Position numbers and translations under genes: made by a program. Shown here in pieces: positions 53,248 to 63,872 of a DNA stretch of 64,000 bases; the first letter of the stretch is position 1; each line of letters starts with the position of its first letter. The notes under the pieces are model-generated. The model did not search any database. It was not told the DNA's origin and saw only the letters and a list, made by a program, of their open reading frames with translations. This stretch comes from Ancrocorticia sp. (GTDB taxonomy: Bacteria > Actinomycetota > Actinomycetes > Actinomycetales > Actinomycetaceae), in the NCBI GenBank assembly GCA_022648165.1, contig JALCLX010000008.1, positions 43,021 to 107,020 on the forward strand. Reading direction: 5' to 3'.

Positions 53248-54710
53248 GCTGCTACCGCCTTGAGTTGGTCATAGATCCCCAGGTCAGGGCCGGGGAGAGG
53301 ATCAGGATCGAGACCATAACCGTTGATCCGGGCAGCGAAAGCAGCCACCGCGGTGAAATCCATCATCCGGCCCCGGGCCGCTACTTCTTCAACGGCTTGC
53401 AAGGTTGCCTGCACTCCTGAGGCGTGCATCGAGTCAGCCAGTTGGGCTAACGCGTGACGCCGAGGAGTTGCGTCCATCTGATCTAAAGCCGTGACAAGAT
53501 CTGCGGGCAGCTGGTCACGAATCGCAGTATTACGCCAACCACGCCCTTTGATCGTCAACACACGTAACTGGGAGACAATATCAACACTCGATGTCGGTGT
53601 GGCAGACCATTGACGGACATGAGCGGCAAGCACTTCGTGGGTAGTCGTATCAAGGACCTTGACTTGGTGAGCCCCGACCTGGACTACCACATCACTGATA
53701 CCGCGAGATGGATCCCCAGAATAGTGGTGTTTACCTAAACTGATACCACCGTATCGGTCGGTTCGCATCCCCTGATAGGTGACCGGTTCAAAGCGAATCG
53801 AAGGCAGGGCCCGTAACGCTTGACGATCCTCCTCGAAAAGCTCTTTGAGGGACCGGTCTTTCTTATAGTGAACCCGCTCAAACTGGAGGTCCTCACAGTC
53901 GGTGAGCAGGCTGGCGTTAACATTGACCATGGGTTGGGCCTGGATCATGGGTGTCAACAGGTTACGTCGTAGGAAACCCACCTTGTTTTCCACGTTTCCT
54001 TTCTCATTGCCTGAAGCAGGATTACAGAAAGACACGTCGAAACCGTAATGAGCGCTCAACCGCTCAAATAAGTGACTCATCGTCACGCTGTCTTTACGGC
54101 GCCTACCCACCCCGGTAGCGTTATCGAAGACCAGGCGGGTCGGACATCCCCCAATATGATGGAAAACATCGATGAGGCCCTGACAGACACACTCAGCGGT
54201 TTGACCCCCAAACAGTTGCAGGTAGGCCATATTCGAATACGGGAAAGACACCACCAGGAAATAGCGGCGTACCACCTGCTCTCCTTCTAAAACATCGGCC
54301 TCACCGAAATCAACCTGGGCCTCACCCGGCCTCCACGTCAACTCCAACATTGCCTCACGGCCCGCTTTATGATTCATCCTCCACTGGCGTACATACCGTT
54401 CCACTGTTGACTGACTGGACTGGCATCCGCGCTCACAAGCAAGCACCCATATCCGTTTCGCTGTCAGTTTCTGTTTACGCCACGAACGCGTATCTTCTTC
54501 TAAAAGACCGTCAATGAACTCCTTATACTCATCTAGAGACGGGAAACCCGCCTGCCGGACCAACGGTGGTTTCACCGTGAAATCATCTTCAAACGCATAC
54601 TTACGCACTGTTTTACGATCTATCGTCAAATCCTTGGCGATCCTAGAAATCGTCTCGCCAGCCAAAAACCTTTGGCGTATCCTCACTTGTTGGGACATTC
54701 CGAGCGTCAA
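53244..54710 (-). CDS. istA: IS21-family transposase IstA (element B)
   Basis: 488 residues, longer than the IstA of element A. HTH near residues 12-35 (FLAGETISRIAKDLTIDRKTVRKYAF), DDE core with Asp in AQVDFGEADV, Asp in LVFDNATG and Glu in KGNVENKVGF. It looks intact and possibly mobile. Confidence 0.93.
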   Translation of the reverse strand: MTLGMSQQVRIRQRFLAGETISRIAKDLTIDRKTVRKYAFEDDFTVKPPLVRQAGFPSLDEYKEFIDGLLEEDTRSWRKQKLTAKRIWVLACERGCQSSQSTVERYVRQWRMNHKAGREAMLELTWRPGEAQVDFGEADVLEGEQVVRRYFLVVSFPYSNMAYLQLFGGQTAECVCQGLIDVFHHIGGCPTRLVFDNATGVGRRRKDSVTMSHLFERLSAHYGFDVSFCNPASGNEKGNVENKVGFLRRNLLTPMIQAQPMVNVNASLLTDCEDLQFERVHYKKDRSLKELFEEDRQALRALPSIRFEPVTYQGMRTDRYGGISLGKHHYSGDPSRGISDVVVQVGAHQVKVLDTTTHEVLAAHVRQWSATPTSSVDIVSQLRVLTIKGRGWRNTAIRDQLPADLVTALDQMDATPRRHALAQLADSMHASGVQATLQAVEEVAARGRMMDFTAVAAFAARINGYGLDPDPLPGPDLGIYDQLKAVAA

Positions 54711-54740
54711 ATCCTTCCTCCTTCATCGACCCTGAACACG

Positions 54741-56867
54741 TCAATGAAGAACTCTGATGGACAACACCCACGGGATGTCCCACCCATCCACCGAGCGGAC
54801 ACCCCACCACCAACCACAACCCCTCAAAAAGGGCATTGCCGAAACTGAGGAATTCTCACCTCCGAAAACGTCCACAAACAAGTAAAGCAAAACACGGGCC
54901 AGTTGCTCCTCCACGATCGACTCGCCTGCGGTGGTCTGGATCGTCTTGCCCGTGAAGAAGTCGACACTCGCCTTGCGTGGACGTGCTGCCAAGGACTCCG
55001 AGATCTCCTTCTGAAGACCATCGACGAAGTCTGTGTAGGACTCGTCGGTCACCACGGTCAGCTCGTTGATGTCGTGAACCCGAGCACCGACAGTAGCCTC
55101 GTCCATACGTTCACCGTGTTGGTCGACAGCCAGGCGTAGCCCACGTCCGATCTCTTGGCGTCGGGAGACAGTGTTGTCGCTCTTCTTCAGCATCCCCATC
55201 ACGAACACGTTCGGGTTGTCCCACCCCTCCCGTAGGGCCGAGTGGGAGAAGATGAACCGCACTGGCTCGTCGAAGGAGAGCAGTCGTTCCTTGTCCTTGA
55301 GGATGAGGTCGTAGGCGTCGATGTCGGTGGACTGGCCCTTGTCATCGCCGCGCCCGGAGACCTTACCATCCACCTGGTGCTTGGTCTTCTTGTCGATCGA
55401 GAAGTAGCCCTGGTGGATCTCGCGCACCTCGTCCCGGCGCAGGTAGGCCTGATAGGCGGCGGTCGCGCCGCCGAGGGCCAGCTCGCCAAGCACCTCGTCG
55501 CGGATCAGCCCATATTCTTCCTCGAACACGCGTGCGTACTCGCCGAGGGTGTCCTCCCGGGAGTAGTCGCGGTACTTCGCGACTTCGTCGATGAAGAATA
55601 ACGACAGCACCTTGATGCCTTGGGCGAACAGTTCGCGTTCCTTGTCTAGGTGGGCTCGGATGACCTCCCGGATCTGGATGCGCCGCTTCGTGTCCTCCGT
55701 GACATCGCGGTCCGCGAGCTGTCCGGCGAAGACGGTGTCGCCATTGCTCAGCTCGATCACGTCGCGGTTCGCATCGATATCGACGACGACGAGGGATTTG
55801 CCGTCGGGCCGGTAGGCCTCCAGCCCGTTCGACAGGTCATGGAGGTTGGTGCCCTTCTCCACCCGCTTGACCTGCCGCTTGATACCCGTCTTGGTCTGGA
55901 CCTCGATCTCCACTCGGGCCCGCGGTGGCACACCTTTCGCGATCTCGATCGCTTCCAAGTAGAGGTAGGCGGTCGACCCGGCAAGGCCCTTCACGGTGAT
56001 GCCCCGCACGGCGATCTTCTTGACCAGCTTCTGGTTGTAGGCATCCAGCGCGTCCAGGCGATGGACCTTGGTGTGCTCAACCTTGTGGGTGGCGGAGTAC
56101 CGCAACATCATCAGCCCGTTGAAGTTCGACAACGCGGTCAGTGACTTCTCTGCGCCGATCTTCTGCGGTTCGTCGATGATGACGATCGGCCGGTTCGCGG
56201 CGATCACATCGATGGGCTTGCGTGACTGGAAGTCGTCCAGGACGTCGTAGATCCGCCGGTTATCTTTACCAGTTGCGTTGAAAGCCTGGATGTTGATGAT
56301 CATAACTTGAACACCCGCGTCCGAGCTGAACCGCTCCAGCTCGTGAAGTTGTGATGAGTTGTAGACGAAGGACCGCGGCTTGGTGCCGTACATCTGCTGG
56401 AAGTGGTCCGCAGTGACGTCGAAAGACTTCTTCACGCCTTCTCGGATTGCGATCGACGGGACCACGACGATGTACTTGGACCAGCCATAGCGCTTGTGCA
56501 GCTCCATGATCGTCTTGATGTAGACGTAAGTCTTGCCCGTGCCGGTCTCCATCTCCACATCTAGGTTCGGGGCATGAGGTGCGGCCTTGCTGTCCTTCAG
56601 CGTCGCCGAAAGTGGAAGATTCCGAGTCCGTTGGACCTTCTGGACATTCGACAGCAGCTGTGCCTCATTCAGCGCGACTTCCGCGTTACGCAGACCCGAG
56701 TCCGGTCGCTCGTCGGTCTCAAACAGGGCTGGATTGGCCACCGGCGTGACCTTGCCCGGGTCGATCCGGTACGAGATTCCCTCATGCTTCGGTTGCCCTT
56801 CGAACACCTCGACGACCGAGCCAACCGCATCCGTCTGGTACTGCTGAACCTTGAACTGAAGCTTCAT
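54741..56867 (-). pseudogene. res: Type III restriction enzyme Res subunit, truncated by IS21
   Basis: The native part runs from [15 protein letters not shown] to about [15 protein letters not shown] (54840); the last 30 codons are IS21 sequence. Helicase motifs are present: Walker [17 protein letters not shown] (DExx box), RYSATHK and the later [16 protein letters not shown] and [10 protein letters not shown]. Intact Res proteins are about 950-1000 residues and end with the PD-(D/E)xK nuclease domain, which is missing here. It could not cut DNA. It starts five bases after mod. Confidence 0.85.
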
Positions 56868-56872
56868 TACAA

Positions 56873-58366
56873 TCAGATGGCCTTCACTTCAGTCGACGGG
56901 GACACCTCGCGGAACACCTGCTCGGCATTGATGCGCGCTGCATCGGACTCGAATCCGTCGTCACGGAACACCGCCCGAAGTGGCGTTCGCTGAGCTATCT
57001 CTTGAACTACGTCCGGAGCAACATGCTTGTCGAAACAAGCCATCAAGGATCCCTCTTCAACGTCAAAGACTTGATGCCCGCTGAGTGCCTCCACTTTTAT
57101 CGGCATCGTGAGTTCGAGTCCCCAGTCGAGCAGGACCTGGAAGAGTACGTCCTCGCCAGACCGGTCACTCTTGATGCTGGGTTCAAGTTCGCCGAGCGCG
57201 AGCTGGTCGGTCTCATCAGGTTCTCGCGTGCCGTCAGTCATATTCGTGGTGTCAATCTTGACGAGTCGGTACCCAAGATCAGGCGGGTTCAGTTCGGCCG
57301 AGAGTTCTGCTGCGACATTCTTGATTCGTTCGAGGCTCATGCCGAGAATCGACTTGAAAGTCGGCTCTGGTCTTTCCAATGGTTCCTGGATCTGGACGCA
57401 TATGTAGCGGCGGTTTCCACCGTCGAGGGAGTTCTGGACCATCACAGCATGTGGTGTCGTGCCACTACCGCTGAAAAAGTCAAGAACGATGTCATTGTCC
57501 TTCACGTTTGTGGCGAGTTGGAGAATGCGTTGAATGAGTTGAACCGGTTTCACCGAGTTAAGCACATTCTCAGTGTGCTCAAAGGGCACATACTTGAGGA
57601 GCGTCTTCTTCGCATCCTGAGTATGACCGACCTCTGAATATGGCCAAAACGTCTGCAGAGTGCGCCCTCCCGAGACTTCTGAGAGATAGCGCTTGAGTCT
57701 CGGAGTACTGTCGGGTCCATTGCCCCACCAGATTCGTCCTTCCTCAGCAAGTTCTTTGAATCGCGCCTCAGAAAATCTCCAGTAGCTTCCTCTTGGGGGT
57801 CCTGAAATCACCCGTCCGCTCGGTGTCTCGATCGGATAAAGACCAGAATCGTATCTATTCCTGGCCGCAAGATCAGAGGATGCCCACGGGCCGCGCGGAT
57901 CGTCGTCAGGATTCTTATAACGGGCGTCCATTTCTGGTGTGCGTGGAAGCGAGTTTGGTGTCCAGTCTTGTTTATCGCGCGCGTAGCAGACAATGTAGTC
58001 ATGATCTTCTGAGAACCACTGGGCCGAGTTCTTCGGAGAGAAGACCTTCTGCCAGATGATCTGGGCAACGAAGTTCTGCGCTCCAAAGACCTCGTCACAT
58101 AGCTCACGGAGGTTGTCGATCTCGTGGTCGTCGATAGAAATGAAGATGACCCCATCATCTTTGAGGAGGTTTCGGGCCAGCTTAAGCCGTGGGTACATCA
58201 TGCTCAGCCAGTCCGAGTGGTAGCGACCGTTGGCGTCCGTGTTCGCCACCAGGCGCACACCCTCATCGTCGGCTTGGCCAGAACGCTCAAGGAAGGACGC
58301 GGTCGACTCGGCGAAATCGTCGTCATAGATGAAGTCACGGCCCGTGTTGTAGGGAGGGTCTCGCAT
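56873..58366 (-). pseudogene. mod: Type III DNA methyltransferase Mod subunit, N-terminus missing
   Basis: 497 residues beginning MRDPPYNTG, so the catalytic motif IV (DPPY) is at the very start. Motif I (DFFSGSGTTPHAVM) follows near residue 300, the order of beta-class N6-adenine methyltransferases. Full Mod proteins are about 600-650 residues and carry about 100 more before DPPY. The missing part ends exactly at the junction with the oppositely oriented hamA remnant. Activity is doubtful. Confidence 0.82.
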
Positions 58367-58370
58367 CGCG

Positions 58371-58751
58371 AATCATGAAGACAGCGAGCTGCTCCTTATC
58401 GAAAAAACGGCACTGGACCGTTTTTACGAAGAAGACGATCTGAAACTGCTGACCAGCTACGTTATCCCAGAGGAGCACAAGAACGCCTCATATGGGACAT
58501 CGTTCGGCGTGTTCCTCGGATACTCGCTCGGCCTGATCCCCGACGGCTACGACGATGACCAGTTCAGGGAACGCATGCACCTGAAAATGATCCGGGATAT
58601 CAAAGCTCACGAAGACTACATCGCCGGAAAGATCAGGGAGGCTGGGCTGCAGAACCATTCGTTCTATTTCTTCACCCTGCCGCTCAATCAAGCCGAGACG
58701 GAAAGCAACGAGATCATGCAGCATGTCATGGAAGGAGATGTCGACCTATGA
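58371..58751 (+). pseudogene. hamA: HamA-like (DUF1837) C-terminal half, Hachiman defence
   Basis: About 126 codons readable from the junction near 58370, with no start codon before 58509 (a GTG). Text such as ASYGTSFGVFLGYSLGL and SFYFFTLPLNQAETESN fits the C-terminal part of DUF1837 proteins, the nuclease subunit of the Hachiman system. Family members are about 250-300 residues, so the N-terminal half is gone. Its stop overlaps the hamB ATG (ATGA). The family call rests on remembered pattern and the helicase neighbour. Confidence 0.6.
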
Positions 58752-61492
58752 ACACTGGTAAAAGAACACTAGGGTCGGCCATCTTCACGGATATCGACAG
58801 CAATGCGTATCTGGGAAAGCTGTACGCGAGACTCCTCAAAGGCTACGGAATGCACGTCTTTAACATAGGTCAAAGCCAGCAAGCCGGGCTGTTCACCAGT
58901 AAGGAAAAGTCGGACATACTGCGTTTCGCGGATATTCTTTCCAAGTCGAACGATCCGGCAAAAGCCGACTCCCATATGATCTGGGCGCAGGAAATCGTCA
59001 TATTGATGAACGAGCTTTACCCGGATGATCCGCTCGTAAAACTTTACGCAGGTAACGTGTTCTCGAGTGTCGGGAATCACAAGGGTCTTGAACTGGTCAA
59101 CAAGACGTATTCAGAGCCGAATGCGCTGGAGGAGATCTTCGCAAAATTCCGTAGCGACTACCTTGCCATTCCTGCGGAGCCCGGCGAGCATTTCTTCGGA
59201 GAGCAGAAGAACGCGTACGACCATCTGACAGACGAATGCTTCAGCTACTCCGCACCGACATCGATGGGAAAGTCCTTCATCATGCGGATGTTCATCAAGG
59301 ACGAGATCATGCACGGCGCACAGAAGAACTACGCACTGATCGTCCCGACAAAGGCACTGATAAATGAAGTGCGTACGAAGGTCATCGACGACCTTGGCGG
59401 CGAAAAGAACACGGAGAAGATCAACTATCTCGCCCGCTGCAATTACAGCGTTGTGACCGCAGCCAGCGACATAGCCTTAGAGGATGAGAGCCAGAACTTT
59501 ATTCTCGTCATGACTCCGGAGCGGCTTCTCTACCTGCTTATCGCAAAACCTCACTTTGACCTCGACTACCTGTTCATTGACGAGGCGCATAAGCTCTCTG
59601 GTAAAAACAGTCGAGCGCCCTTCTAATACAAGGTGGTGGACAAGCTGGTTCACCGCCAGAAGAAGCCGCACTTCATCTTCGCCTCGCCGAACATACCGAA
59701 TCCGCAGGTCTATCTGCGACTGATGTTGAATGCAGAAGAAGGTGACGAAGAGGCACTGGCGATCACCTACTCGCCGGTAGTACAGATCAAGTTTCTTGTT
59801 GATCTGCAGAAAGGGCAAATCGAAGTTTATAACGAGCACGCGCCTGAGGAGCAGTGCAGGATACTGTTGGCGAATATCAACGGGAACGGCATCGAGGTGA
59901 ATGACTTCCTGCTGGCAATCGAAACGCAGAACCGTAGGCTTCCCGAGGAAGAACGCAGGCAGAGCATCGTCTACTACAACGGGCGGAATAAGGCAGTGAA
60001 TGCCGCACAAGCCTTTTTTGAACGGGTGAAGCCGAACGGCCCGAGGAATGATCCGCTCCTCGATTCACTGTCAAAAGATATTCAGGAAGAAGTCCATCAA
60101 TGGTATTACCTCGCTGAGATGGTGCGTTATGGCATTGCCTACCACATCGGATATCTGCCTGCATCGATAAGAGCCCGGATCGAAGAATTGTTCAAATCCG
60201 GAAACATCACGGTGATGTTCTGCACAAGCACCCTGCTTGAAGGCGTCAACCTGCCCGCTGACAACCTGTTCATCATGGAGAACAAGATATTCCTCAGCGA
60301 GATGAACACGATCGATTTCCGCAACCTCATCGGTCGAGTGGGCAGAATCAGCTTCAACCTCTATGGGAATGTGTACTTTGTGGCGGAACGCGACAGCAAG
60401 ATAACGACGGGCGACTATGTGAGGATGCTTGGGCAGACGATTCCTGAACAGTCGCTTTCCATTGCCACAGATCCGGATGTGCTCAAGAAGGTTGAAAAGC
60501 AGTATGTCGCTGACATTCTCAAAAGCGGGAGATCAGAGATACCGCGTCGCGTGAACCCAGAGGGCAAGTACCTCCAGAGCGAGGAATCCTACGAGATGAT
60601 GCGCAGATTTGCGACGATCCTTCAAGGCGACATCGTCCACGACCGGGACACGCTGGTGCGCCGGGAATTCAGCGACTTCCTGACACCTGCCGACGAGGAG
60701 CACATCAGAGAAACTTTCAAGGACGCCGAAGTAAAGCCGGATGACGACATCAATACGTCGGTCGATCAGACAAGAAATCTGATCACAGCAATAAGAAGAG
60801 AACGCAATCCGCTGCATTACCCGGAGCTGATCAACGGGAAGACCTCTTACCCGGACGTAGTCGGATTCCTCGATGAACTTGCAGAAGTATTCAACTGGGA
60901 GGAGTACGAGACAAACACGCTTGGAAAGCCATCGCTCCGCAGCTGGTATGCCGTAATCCTCTGCCAATGGATGGATGGCGGCGGCCTGAAATACATCATG
61001 GACAGGGCGCTCGATTACCATGAGCAGAATCCCTATCCGTTCTGGATCAACAAGTATGGACCACCGGGCACATATAACCCGAACTCACAGGAGCATCACA
61101 ACATCGTATTCGGAGATACGCTCGAGGTCATCGAGAACATCATCCTCTACAGTATTTCGAACTACTTCCTGCGGTTCTCCAACGAGTATCGGAAGATCAA
61201 GGGTGAAGAAGCACTCAACCGGAACAACTGGTATGAGTATGTGGAATTCGGAACAACGAATCCGTTGACGATCTTGCTGCAGCGGAGCGGCTTCTCGCGA
61301 GAAGCGGCACGCTACATAAAGGAGCATCGCGGCGAGTTCGTTATCCGGGATGGGAGCACTGGGCAATTGAAACTGAGTCCAGCACTCGCCCAGTGCAGCA
61401 ATACCGATGTGCGTAACGAGATTGTGTACATCAGGCAGAACTCTCCGGAGATTTTTGAGACCGGCAATTTTGACGAGGGACAAACGCAATGA
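58748..61492 (+). pseudogene. hamB: HamB-like SF2 helicase with an in-frame TAA
   Basis: 912 codons if read through. Walker A region SAPTSMGKSFIM, LIVPTKALINEV (Ia), FIDEAHKLSG (II) lie in the first 292 codons. A TAA at 59624-59626 follows SRAPF, and the same frame continues YKVVDKLVHRQKKPHFIFASPN (III), FCTSTLLEGVNLPADN (V) and NLIGRVGRISFN (VI). No frameshift is needed: a single base change of a Tyr-type codon explains it. The gene is coupled to the hamA remnant upstream and to the DUF262 gene downstream by ATGA overlaps. Confidence 0.72.
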
Positions 61493-63843
61493 AGAAGATC
61501 GATAAGACAGACACGCTCAAGACGATTCTGAGCGGGCGCAAGTACACGGTGGATTATTTCCAGCGTGAATATCGCTGGGGCCAGAAGCAGATCGAGCAGA
61601 TGATCGCCGACTTCCAGAGCACCTTCGAGGAGTATTACGATCCGGAGGATCATGACACGACCGAGGAAGTCATGGGATATGGCTTCTATTACATGGGGTG
61701 CATCATCTGCACGGGAGGTTCGGTCAAGAAGATCATAGACGGGCAGCAGCGGCTGACGTCGCTGACACTGCTTTTGATCTACCTCAACAACCTGCAGAAG
61801 GAGACAATCGAAAACGCTGACGAACGGGTCCCGCTCGACGACATGATTTACTCGAACGCGTTCGGCAAGAAGAGCTTCAACATCGATGTGAAGGACCGCG
61901 GCCCGTGCATGCAGGCATTGCTGCAGGGCGACGAGACTTATGCGCCGGAGAACGAGAGCGCCCAGAACATGCTCGACCGGTACGAGGACATCGAGGACCT
62001 GTTCCCCGACGAGCTCAAGGGAGAGGCGCTTCTGTACTTCATCTACTGGCTTATCGAGAAGGTGCTCCTCCTGGAGATCGACACTCCTTCGGACGACGAG
62101 GCGCACACGATATTCCTCACTATGAATGACCGCGGCCTGAGTCTGAACAGCGCGGAGATGATGAAGGCATACATCATCCAGCAGGTGGCAGAGCAGGACC
62201 GGATCGCGGTCAACCGCCAGTGGCAGGACAACATCAACCGCATCAAGAACGCCTCCTCCTATGACACGAGCGGCATGGTAAACACGCAGGACGTGGAGTT
62301 CATCTCCGCCTGGCTGCGCGCGAAGTACGCCAGCACCATGCGTGACACCAAGCGCGGTGCCAGAGACGAAGACTATGAACTCCTCGGCGACAAGTTCCAC
62401 ACATGGGTCCGCAACAACGCCCGGTCGGCGATGAATCTCGTAAAGCCGAAGGACTACAAGGATTTCGTACTCACCGAGATGACGCGCGTGACCGACATCT
62501 ATCTGCGGATGAAGGAATATGGCGGCAAGCTCACCGAAGGTTATGAAGAGGTCTTATACAATGCGAACCGGGATCTGACCTACCAGACCATGCTCGCCAT
62601 CGCCGCCATCAGGAACGACGACCCCGAGGACGTCATCAAGCGGAAGATCCAGATGACCGCCAAGTTCGTGGACGACTTCGCAACCATCCGGATCATGAAC
62701 TTCAAGAAGGTCAACTGGAACACAAACAAATACCTGCTGTTCCGCGTGATGCGTGATATCCGGAACGAGGACTGCAAGACGATAGGGATGGTCTACGTAC
62801 GTACCCTGCGGCGCATGGACGTGACCGTCGAGGGCGTCACCCGGTTCAGCCTGAACCAGTTCTCCGGACGGTACATGCTCCACATCCTCGCCCGGTTCAC
62901 CTCCTACGTGAACGTGCAGATGGGGAATCCGTCGCACTTCGAGGAATACGTCGACCGCAAGCGCCAGGGCAACACCTACGACATCGAGCACATCCTGCCC
63001 GACAAGTACGAGGACTACAAGGACAGTTTCGCGGACTACGACGACTTCGAAACCACCAGAAACCAGATCGGGAACCTGATCCTGCTCACGCGTGACAAGA
63101 ACAGAAGCTACCAGGCGATGAAGTACACGGAGAAGGTCCAGAAATACGCCGGGGACAACATACTCGCGCAGGCTTTGAACGGCATCGCGTACACGAACAA
63201 CCCGAAGTTCCTCGAAGTAGCGAACGAATACGGTTTCAAGGCCATTCCCGATTTCGGCAAGCAGAGCATCGCCGACCGGGCGGAAATCTACCTGCGCATG
63301 GCCAGTGACATCTGGAATCCGGACGCCATCAAGCAGATCGCGGGCGGCTGGACCGATGACGAGGAGAAGGGTTTCTTCAAGAACGAGAAAGGCCGTGAAT
63401 TCACTGTCGGCTACGCTGATCGCAGCTGGCCGGACGCGCTGAAGTACGGATTCCTGTCCGCGAATCTTGGCGGAAGCGGGAAGTCGATCTACAACGTACA
63501 GGTCGGCGACACCATCTACTGCCATATCGCCGGGAACGGCTTCGTCGGCATTGGCGAATGCACGTCGACCGCCGTGCCGATGAAGAACTTCACCGTGATG
63601 GTCAATGGCACGCCGACCCCTGTGGCTGACGCTCCATGGGAATCTGAGGAAGCCAAGCGGAATCTCGATCCCAACAAGGAGGTGTTCATCGGGGTCACGT
63701 GGAAGAGCTACGTGACCGATGTCAACGATGCCTACTGGGAGAAAGGAATGAAGACCGTTCCTCTCGTGGCCTATATGCTCAACGACAAGATGACGCACCA
63801 GAAGGTCAGAGAACACTTCGGCTATCCCGAAGCCGACGACTGA
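61489..63843 (+). CDS. DUF262/DUF1524 (GmrSD-like) protein with extra C-terminal domain
   Basis: 784 residues. N-terminal DUF262 ParB-like NTPase with the VKKIIDGQQRLTSLTLLL signature (DGQQR), long helical middle, then DUF1524 His-Me finger nuclease near residues 495-545 (TYDIEHILP ... NQIGNLILLTRDKN). Residues about 640-784 add a beta-rich module (YGFLSANLGG, VGDTIYCHIAGNGFVGIGE, IGVTWKSYV) that resembles PUA/EVE-type modified-base readers. Such proteins cut phage DNA with modified bases. It looks intact and is translationally coupled to hamB. Confidence 0.82.
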   Translation: MKKIDKTDTLKTILSGRKYTVDYFQREYRWGQKQIEQMIADFQSTFEEYYDPEDHDTTEEVMGYGFYYMGCIICTGGSVKKIIDGQQRLTSLTLLLIYLNNLQKETIENADERVPLDDMIYSNAFGKKSFNIDVKDRGPCMQALLQGDETYAPENESAQNMLDRYEDIEDLFPDELKGEALLYFIYWLIEKVLLLEIDTPSDDEAHTIFLTMNDRGLSLNSAEMMKAYIIQQVAEQDRIAVNRQWQDNINRIKNASSYDTSGMVNTQDVEFISAWLRAKYASTMRDTKRGARDEDYELLGDKFHTWVRNNARSAMNLVKPKDYKDFVLTEMTRVTDIYLRMKEYGGKLTEGYEEVLYNANRDLTYQTMLAIAAIRNDDPEDVIKRKIQMTAKFVDDFATIRIMNFKKVNWNTNKYLLFRVMRDIRNEDCKTIGMVYVRTLRRMDVTVEGVTRFSLNQFSGRYMLHILARFTSYVNVQMGNPSHFEEYVDRKRQGNTYDIEHILPDKYEDYKDSFADYDDFETTRNQIGNLILLTRDKNRSYQAMKYTEKVQKYAGDNILAQALNGIAYTNNPKFLEVANEYGFKAIPDFGKQSIADRAEIYLRMASDIWNPDAIKQIAGGWTDDEEKGFFKNEKGREFTVGYADRSWPDALKYGFLSANLGGSGKSIYNVQVGDTIYCHIAGNGFVGIGECTSTAVPMKNFTVMVNGTPTPVADAPWESEEAKRNLDPNKEVFIGVTWKSYVTDVNDAYWEKGMKTVPLVAYMLNDKMTHQKVREHFGYPEADD

Positions 63844-63872
63844 ACCTTCGAACGATAGCCATACATTTTAAC

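Larger units (their letters stand above)
52433..54835 (-). mobile_element. IS21-family element B
   Basis: About 2400 bp. The left end TGGGGATTTTCTCCGGGTG resembles the right end read inward, TGCCCTTTTTGAGGGGTTG, and both continue GTGGT, supporting them as imperfect terminal repeats. The right end lies inside the type III res gene, which it truncates. The bases just outside the ends do not match, so no target duplication is seen; the left flank may have been lost by later recombination with the IS3 region. Confidence 0.75.

Noticed and set aside
46397-58366. cas genes near the array
   Set aside because: All long frames around the array are transposases, IstB ATPases or type III restriction-modification genes; no Cas3, Cse or Cas1/2 motif was seen.
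61312-62400. 362-codon minus-strand ORF
   Set aside because: Antisense to the end of hamB and start of the DUF262 gene, with no family pattern.
62554-63816. 420-codon minus-strand ORF in the DUF262 region
   Set aside because: Fully antisense to the DUF262/DUF1524 gene; its Val/Asp/Leu-rich text is a mirror of that gene's codon use.
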